Shown here in pieces: positions 58,908 through 64,000 of a stretch of DNA of 64,000 nt. Every line of letters begins with the position of its first letter. Positions within the stretch are counted from its first letter, which is position 1. The stretch is from positions 186,001-250,000 of the forward strand of contig NZ_JABEQE010000002.1 in NCBI RefSeq assembly GCF_014174375.1. Reading direction: 5' to 3'. The position numbers and the translations under genes were made by a program. Under the pieces are notes generated by a model. The model was not told the origin of the DNA, searched no databases, and saw only the letters and a program-made list of their open reading frames with translations. This DNA is from Gluconacetobacter asukensis. GTDB taxonomy: Bacteria > Pseudomonadota > Alphaproteobacteria > Acetobacterales > Acetobacteraceae.

Positions 58908-60347
58908 ATGTCCTCCGCCACCGCCTTACACCCCCGCCGCACCAAGATCGTGTCGACGCTGGGGCCGGCTTCGTCCACCCGCGACATCATCCGCGCGCTG
59001 GCCGAGGCCGGGGCCGACGTGTTCCGCCTGAATTTCTCGCACGGCACGCATGCCGACCATGCCGCACGCTACGAGATCATTCGCGCGGTCGAGGCCGAAC
59101 TGGGCCGGCCGATCGGCGTCCTGGCCGATGTCCAGGGCCCCAAGCTGCGCGTGGGCACGTTCGAGCAGGGCAAGGTCACGTTGCGGACGGGGGCGTTCTT
59201 CCGCCTGGACCTGGATGATGCGCCGGGCAACGAGCACCGGGTCCGCCTGCCGCACCCCGAGATCATCCACGCCGCGACCGTGGGCAGCAACCTGCTGCTG
59301 GATGACGGCAAGCTGCGCCTGGTGGTGCGCGAGGTGGGCGTGGACCATCTGGACACCATCGTCGCCGTCGGCGGCGTACTGTCCGACCGCAAGGGCGTGA
59401 ACGTGCCCGACATCGTGCTGCCGATCCCGGCCCTGACCGAGAAGGACCGCAGCGACCTGGATTTCGCCCTGGATCTCGGCGTCGATTATATCGGCCTGTC
59501 CTTCGTCCAGCGCCCCGAGGATGTGCAGGAAGCCCGCGCCATCGCCGGGGGCCGCGCCTGGATCATGACCAAGATCGAAAAGCCGCAGGCGATGGACAAT
59601 CTGGACCAGATCGTCCGCCTGTCCGACGCGGTGATGGTCGCGCGCGGCGACCTGGGCGTCGAACTGCCGCCCGAAGCCGTACCGCTGGCGCAGAAGCACA
59701 TCATCCGCCTGTGCCGCCAGCTGGGCAAGCCGGTGGTGGTCGCGACCCAGATGCTGGAAAGCATGATCAGCGCCCCCACCCCGACCCGCGCCGAGGCGTC
59801 GGACGTGGCGACCGCCGTGTTCGACGGCGCCGATGCCGTGATGCTGTCGGCCGAAACGGCAGCCGGACAGTTTCCGCTGGAAGCGGTCGGCATCATGAGC
59901 CGCATCGTCAGCCGGGTAGAGGAAGACGCAGTCTGGCAGTCGCTGATGCAGGCCAGTTGCCCGGCGCCGGAAGGCTTCGTCGCCGACGCCATCGCCGCCG
60001 CATCGGGCCAGATCGCCACCACGGTGGATGCGCGCGCGATCGTCGCCTTTACCCTGGCGGGGGCGACCGCCCTGCGCATCTCGCGCGAGCGGCCCTCCTG
60101 CCCGATCATCGGCCTGACGCCGAACGACGAAATCGCCCGCCGCCTGTGCGTCGTGTGGGGCGTCACCGCCCAGTCGGTCGGGCAGGAAACGCCGGTGCGC
60201 ACGGTGGAAAACGTGGTGGACCAGGCGATCGAGGCCGCCGTCGCCAGCGGCCTGGCCCGCTCGGGCGACCGGATCGTGATCGCGGCGGGCCTGCCCTTCG
60301 GCGTGGCAGGCAGCACCAATACGCTGCGCGTTGCCAAGGTGCCGTAA
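58908..60347 (+). CDS. pyk: pyruvate kinase
   Basis: 479 residues, AAGGAG before the ATG. Signature elements: RTKIVSTLGPAS, FRLNFSHG, DVQGPKLRVG, the catalytic Lys in MTKIEKPQAMDNL, MVARGDLGVELP and VATQMLESM, and the C-terminal allosteric domain beyond residue 350. It makes pyruvate and ATP from PEP; the presence of ppdK nearby gives a regulated pair. Terminates into a REP-like element. Confidence 0.97.
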   Translation: MSSATALHPRRTKIVSTLGPASSTRDIIRALAEAGADVFRLNFSHGTHADHAARYEIIRAVEAELGRPIGVLADVQGPKLRVGTFEQGKVTLRTGAFFRLDLDDAPGNEHRVRLPHPEIIHAATVGSNLLLDDGKLRLVVREVGVDHLDTIVAVGGVLSDRKGVNVPDIVLPIPALTEKDRSDLDFALDLGVDYIGLSFVQRPEDVQEARAIAGGRAWIMTKIEKPQAMDNLDQIVRLSDAVMVARGDLGVELPPEAVPLAQKHIIRLCRQLGKPVVVATQMLESMISAPTPTRAEASDVATAVFDGADAVMLSAETAAGQFPLEAVGIMSRIVSRVEEDAVWQSLMQASCPAPEGFVADAIAAASGQIATTVDARAIVAFTLAGATALRISRERPSCPIIGLTPNDEIARRLCVVWGVTAQSVGQETPVRTVENVVDQAIEAAVASGLARSGDRIVIAAGLPFGVAGSTNTLRVAKVP

Positions 60348-60351
60348 GCGT

Positions 60352-60426
60352 CCAAGGGGCTCTGCCCCTTGACCCCGGCAAAGGCCGCCGGGGCCCTTGC
60401 CGGGTTTCAGGGCAGCGCCCTGAGGC
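60352..60426. repeat. REP-like palindromic element, copy B
   Basis: Three overlapping palindromes: CAAGGGGC-TCT-GCCCCTTG (60353-60371), CCCGGCAA with TTGCCGGG, and CAGGGC-AGC-GCCCTG (60409-60423 or so). The order and sequence match the reverse complement of 17897-17942. Located at a convergent junction, where it could stop transcription from both sides. Confidence 0.6.
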
Positions 60427-61107
60427 TCAGGACGGGCCGAGCGTCTCCAGCCGTTCCAGCAGCGGATGGTCGCCCACATACAGCAGGCACCCGGCGCTGC
60501 CGATCAGCAGCCCCACCAGACCGATCGAGACCGACACCGACACGCTGGACATCAGCGCGCCCAGCACCGCACCCCCGAACAGGGCGAAAATCGCCACCAC
60601 CCGCCGCCAGGCCCCTTTCGCCGGGCCCCCGGCCAACCGGCTGTCATGCATCAGCCCATGCAGCAGCATGGTGGCGGCCGGCAATGTCAGGTCCGTGACC
60701 TGGGCGTGACGGGTCGCGGAGGTCTGCAACCCCATGGCAACGGCCAGGACGACCAGCGTGGCATAGTACCGCCAGGCCGCGTCCTGCCACCAGACCAGGG
60801 CCGCCACCAGCACCAGCGCGCCCACCGCCATCAGCAGGTCCGCCACCGTGCGCCGGCGCGAGTGAGAGCGCCGGACCAGCCGGCCGCCCATCGCCGCCCC
60901 GGCCAGATAGGCGGTAATCGCCACCACGCCCGGCCCGGCGATGGATTCCCCCGATGTCAGATGCACCGCGATCAGGATGACGGTCGCGGTCATGTAGCCG
61001 GTGAAGACCTTCAGATGGGTCAGCGAAATGGCATCCAGCGCCCCCATGGCGACGGTGACCATAATGACGACAATAACCAGCCGTGGGTCGGGGGAAATCG
61101 GTTTCAA
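60427..61107 (-). CDS. DUF1275 (YoaK-like) membrane protein
   Basis: 226 residues if begun at TTG 61107 (GAGG upstream). The ATG at 61173 lies within a terminator stem and is not credible as a start. Six helices, beginning VIVVIMVTVAMGALDAISLTHLKVFTGYMTATVILI with the conserved early helix, a MGGRLVRRSHSRRRT loop and AMGLQTSATRHAQV, the family middle part. DUF1275 proteins are inner-membrane proteins without known function. The TTG start is a judgement. Confidence 0.82.
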   Translation of the reverse strand: MKPISPDPRLVIVVIMVTVAMGALDAISLTHLKVFTGYMTATVILIAVHLTSGESIAGPGVVAITAYLAGAAMGGRLVRRSHSRRRTVADLLMAVGALVLVAALVWWQDAAWRYYATLVVLAVAMGLQTSATRHAQVTDLTLPAATMLLHGLMHDSRLAGGPAKGAWRRVVAIFALFGGAVLGALMSSVSVSVSIGLVGLLIGSAGCLLYVGDHPLLERLETLGPS

Positions 61108-61160
61108 TCCGGGCCTGTCCTCAGAAACGAGGCACCGCGCATATCGCAGGCAGGCCAATA

Positions 61161-61194
61161 AAAAAAGGTGCATCGTGAAAGATGCACCTTTTTT
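61161..61194. terminator. strong bidirectional terminator
   Basis: AAAAAAGGTGCATC (61161-61174) and GATGCACCTTTTTT (61181-61194) are perfectly complementary around GTGAAA, with A-tract and T-tract on either side. It therefore acts on either strand. Confidence 0.85.
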
Positions 61195-61460
61195 AAGGTC
61201 AGTCCGAGGGTTCGATCCCTCATTTTTAAGTCCCGCGATCGTATCGCCGCGGGTTTCTTGTTTTCAAGAGTGGGCCATTCCGGTCTTCTCACTCTGATGA
61301 AGCTTTAATGACGGGTTTTTTTCTACCGGTCAAACGAAATATGCAAATAAACGCCGTTTGATGATTTTGTTGCAGCGCACAATACATCGCAACGCACAAT
61401 AAACGATCACGTTCCATTCACTGTTATTTCATGTCAGTGCCGAATTTTCGTGCAGACACA
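61195..61460. other. AT-rich intergenic region with a tRNA T-arm-like fragment
   Basis: No gene is seen. GAGGGTTCGATCCCTC (61206-61221) looks like a T-arm, followed by a CCCGCG...CGCGGG hairpin (61232-61253) and TTTCTTGTTTTC. Further on there is an inverted repeat TCAAACG (61330-61336) / CGTTTGA (61355-61361) and two direct copies of GC(A/G)CGCACAATA at a 17-base period around 61372-61400. Confidence 0.4.
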
Positions 61461-61464
61461 AAAA

Positions 61465-61488
61465 AGGCGGGTCCCGAAGGACCCGCCT
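61465..61488 (-). terminator. terminator of the RND efflux operon
   Basis: Ten-base-pair stem AGGCGGGTCC / GGACCCGCCT with a tetraloop (TTCG on the minus strand), followed on that strand by TTTTTGTGTC. It lies 26 bases past the NodT-type gene's stop. Confidence 0.85.
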
Positions 61489-61514
61489 CGCCTGTCCGAC
61501 CGGTGCCCGGCCGT

Positions 61515-63032
61515 TCAGCCTTTCTGCGTCGCGCCGCCGACGATCCGGCTCGGCGGCGGCACGCTCTGTTCCGTCCATCCACCCCCCAGGGCGCGATAGA
61601 CGGTGATCAGGTTCTGGTAGCGCGCCTCATGCACCGAGATCCGGCTCTGCTGCGCGCCATACAGCGTGCGCTGCGCGTCCAGCGTATTCAGGTACGAATC
61701 CACCCCGGCATCGAAGCGCAGCCGCGCCAGCCGGTAGGCATCGGCCGAGGAGTCCACCAGCGCATCGAGCTGGCGCGCCTGGTCCAGATAGGTCGCCCGC
61801 GCGGCCAGCGCGTCCGAGACCTCGTGGAACGCCGTCTGGATCGCCTTTTCATAGGCCACCATGCGCTGGTTGCGCAGGGCCTTGGCGGCCTGGAGCGTGC
61901 CCTCGTTCTGACCCCAGGTCAGCAGCGGGATCTGGATCTGGGGATTGACCCCGAACGTGGTGGCGCCCTGGGTGAACAGGTTGCGGAACTGCAGGCTGGA
62001 TACGCCCTCCGACGCCGTCAGGGTCAGGCGCGGGAAGAAGGCCGCCCGCGCCGCGCCGATATCGTCGTTGGCCGACAGCAGCGAGAATTCGGCGGACTGA
62101 ATGTCCGGCCGCCGGTCCAGCAGGTCCGACGGCAGTCCGGCCGGCAGGTCGGCCAGGACCGTCTGCTTCCCGAACGGCGCGGGGGCCGGCAGGTTGGCAG
62201 GCAGCGGGGCCCCCACCAACAGCGCCAGCTGGTTTTCGTCCTGCGCCACCTGGCGCTGGTACTGGGCATGGTTGGCCGCCGCCTGCTCCACCTGGGTCTC
62301 GACCTGACGCAGGGTGAGCTGGTTGGCCTCACCGTGATCGAAGCCGGCCTGGGTCAGGCGCAGCGTCTCCTTCTGCGACGCCAGCGTCTGGTCGGTCACC
62401 TTCAGCTGCTCGGTATCGGCCAGCCACGCCACATAGGTGGTCGCCACCTGCGAGATAACGCTGATCAGCAGGCTGCGCTCGCTGGCGGCCTGGCTGAGAA
62501 CCTGGTCCGCCGCCTCGCGCGACAGGCTGCGAATGCGGCCGAACAGGTCGATCTCATAGGACGAGAAGCCGATACCCGCCTGGTAGAATTTGAAGACGTG
62601 GCCGTCGGCATAAGGCTGGCCGCTTTTACCCTCCTGCAGGCCCGGCGCGAAGCTGAGACCCGCATTGCCCGAAGGCGCCTGGTAGACCCCCTGCCCGGTC
62701 GATCCGATCTGCGGAAAGAGCGAGGCATGCTGCACCCGGTACTGGCCCTGCGCCTGCACCACGGCATAGGCCGCCGAACGCAGATCGCGATTGTCCCGCA
62801 CGGCGAGCGCGATCAACGCCTGCAGCCGTTGGTCGACGAAGAATTCGCGCCAGCCCAGGTCCGAAGCCGCCGTGCCGATCTGCCCGGGAGCGCCGGCATG
62901 ATAGGCCGGCCCCTGCGGCCAGGTCGACGCGACCGGCAAGGCCGGCCGCTTGTAGTCGGGAATCATGGTGCATCCCGACAGCGCCGCCAGGACCATCAGC
63001 CCGGCGCGGCGCGGAGAAAGAAACCCGTTCAT
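61515..63032 (-). CDS. RND efflux outer membrane lipoprotein (NodT/OprM family)
   Basis: 505 residues from ATG 63032 (AGGAGAG upstream). The lipoprotein signal ends LAALSGC with acylated Cys21, then YKRPALP in NodT style. Two repeats of the TolC-like barrel/helix unit: QAQGQYRVQHASLFPQIG and IGAARAAFFPRLTLTAS, plus DLLDRRPDIQSAEFSLL. It opens the outer membrane for the RND pump encoded just upstream (4 bases between the stop and this start). Adaptor protein presumably lies beyond the right edge. Confidence 0.95.
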   Translation of the reverse strand: MNGFLSPRRAGLMVLAALSGCTMIPDYKRPALPVASTWPQGPAYHAGAPGQIGTAASDLGWREFFVDQRLQALIALAVRDNRDLRSAAYAVVQAQGQYRVQHASLFPQIGSTGQGVYQAPSGNAGLSFAPGLQEGKSGQPYADGHVFKFYQAGIGFSSYEIDLFGRIRSLSREAADQVLSQAASERSLLISVISQVATTYVAWLADTEQLKVTDQTLASQKETLRLTQAGFDHGEANQLTLRQVETQVEQAAANHAQYQRQVAQDENQLALLVGAPLPANLPAPAPFGKQTVLADLPAGLPSDLLDRRPDIQSAEFSLLSANDDIGAARAAFFPRLTLTASEGVSSLQFRNLFTQGATTFGVNPQIQIPLLTWGQNEGTLQAAKALRNQRMVAYEKAIQTAFHEVSDALAARATYLDQARQLDALVDSSADAYRLARLRFDAGVDSYLNTLDAQRTLYGAQQSRISVHEARYQNLITVYRALGGGWTEQSVPPPSRIVGGATQKG

Positions 63033-63036
63033 GAAC

Positions 63037-64000
63037 TCAGCTCTCCTGACCGGACGGCCCGGCGGGACGGGATAGATCGGCATGCGGGTCCACGCGGTCC
63101 TTCACCCGGCGAACCCGGAACAGCCGCAGCACCAGCACGAAGAACAGCGGCACGAAATAGATGGCCAGCAGGGTAGCCGACAGCATGCCGCCCACCACGG
63201 CGGTGCCGATCGCCACCCGCGCACCCGACCCGGCGCCGGTCGCGATCGCCAGCGGAAACACGCCGCAGACGAAGGCGATCGACGTCATCAGGATCGGCCG
63301 CAGGCGCTCACGTCCCGCCTTGACCACCGAGTCCAGCAGGCTGTCGCCGGATTCGAAGAAGGCCTTGGCGAATTCCACGATCAGGATCGCGTTCTTCACC
63401 GCCAGCCCCACCGTGGTCAGCAGCCCCACCTGGAAATAGACGTCGTTGGCCAGGCCCCGCCACAGCGTGGCGGTCAGCGCCCCCAGCACGCCCAGCGGAA
63501 TGACCAGCATCACCGCGAAGGGCACCGCCCAGCTTTCATACAGCGCGGCCAGACAGAGCAGGATCACCGTCCCGGCCAGCGCGTAGAGCGGGCCGGTCGA
63601 GCCGCCGGATGCCATCTGTTCGAACGACAGACCCGTCCATTCATAGCCGATTCCGGGCGGCAGCTTGGCCAGCGCCTCCTGGATCGCCACCATCGCGGTG
63701 CCGGTGCTGTAGCCCGCCGAAGGCTGGCCCAGGATTTCGTAGGCGTTCAGCCCGTTATAATCCTCGACCTTCTGCGGCCCCACGACCCAGTGGCCCGAAG
63801 CGATCGCATTGAAGGGCACCAGCCCGTTGCCCACGTTGCGCAGGTACCATTTGTTCAGGTCCTGCGGCAGCATGCGCGCGTCCGGCTCGCCCTGGATATA
63901 GACCTGCTTCACACGGTCATCGCGCATGAACTGGTTGACGTAGATCGAGCCCAGCGCGCCCTCGACCATCGTGTTGATCTCGGCATTCGTAACACCCAGC
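63037..64000 (-). CDS. RND multidrug efflux permease, C-terminal part (5' end outside window)
   Basis: 320 residues of an AcrB-like pump are visible. The frame remains open to the right edge with [24 protein letters not shown], the periplasmic DN-subdomain pattern. Transmembrane helices from [18 protein letters not shown] onwards include [15 protein letters not shown] (helix 10 region) and a late [31 protein letters not shown]. It is a proton-driven trimer that expels drugs or metabolites. Coupled tightly with the outer membrane lipoprotein gene. Confidence 0.95.
   Translation of the reverse strand, partial: [320 protein letters not shown]

Noticed and set aside
58926-60479. Minus-strand frame of 517 codons opposite pyruvate kinase
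   Set aside because: Pyruvate kinase is complete on the plus strand. The reverse product has no family.
61431-63176. Plus-strand frame of 581 codons opposite the NodT-type lipoprotein
   Set aside because: Antisense to a clear lipoprotein gene with its own terminator on the minus strand.

Overview
The window is a GC-rich alphaproteobacterial chromosome segment, most likely from an acetic acid bacterium (Acetobacteraceae; Gluconacetobacter or Komagataeibacter type). This rests on gene content only: two OprB-type carbohydrate porins, a GMC dehydrogenase, the pyruvate phosphate dikinase / regulatory protein pair, the lapA-like/pyrF/trpF string, DUF3126 and DUF2939 proteins, and very strong GC bias at third codon positions. 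The bias produces long antisense open frames, which I left out. Species is not determined.

Region 1-17842 looks like an accessory catabolic island. Reading leftwards are an operon acyl-CoA dehydrogenase / SDR / DUF993 aldolase-like / sugar isomerase-like / etfB / etfA, then oprB / MFS (SHS type) / MFS (ExuT type) / aldo-keto reductase, then a Tat-exported sugar-binding protein cut by the window edge. Divergently, an aldehyde dehydrogenase and a GMC oxidoreductase overlap by ATGA and are followed by a second porin. A 14-base near-palindrome occurs upstream of the binding protein, upstream of the acyl-CoA dehydrogenase, and in the divergent region before the aldehyde dehydrogenase, so the blocks may form one regulon. 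This is the best candidate here for an undescribed pathway: outer-membrane uptake, several inner-membrane carriers, and oxidation of a sugar-like or polyol-like compound with flavin (ETF) electron transfer.

Region 17900-34400 is mostly housekeeping: pdxA-pdxJ with an M20 dipeptidase, secB, lapA-like/pyrF/trpF, a DciA-like protein divergent from mutY, hemH, three small exported proteins (two of them Gly/aromatic rich), and pyruvate phosphate dikinase with its bifunctional regulator. A DUF3311 / sodium:solute symporter pair is divergent from ppdK and suggests monocarboxylate uptake feeding gluconeogenesis.

Region 34400-37000 carries two glycan genes: a GT61-type transferase and an RgpF-like gene. 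The latter, with its upstream region, is strikingly AT-rich and probably acquired. A tRNA-Pro(CGG) follows.

Region 37300-60350 is again core-like: LOG phosphoribohydrolase, an MFS pump with a 14-bp palindrome in its promoter, NUDIX hydrolase, M1 aminopeptidase, metF-like/folD, threonine aldolase, a lipoprotein, an HtrA-type protease, tadA, a 41-residue candidate lipoprotein, a class-I amidotransferase, rluB, rsmD, ftsK, an RluA-type synthase, DUF3126, DUF2939, a ThiF/DsrE pair, an SH3 protein and pyruvate kinase. The right end holds a DUF1275 membrane protein, an AT-rich stretch between two clear terminators, and the 3' part of an RND efflux operon (pump plus NodT-type outer membrane lipoprotein). 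Two copies of a REP-like palindromic element sit at convergent gene junctions (about 17.9 kb and 60.4 kb). I saw no CRISPR array, rRNA, insertion sequence, integrase or prophage.
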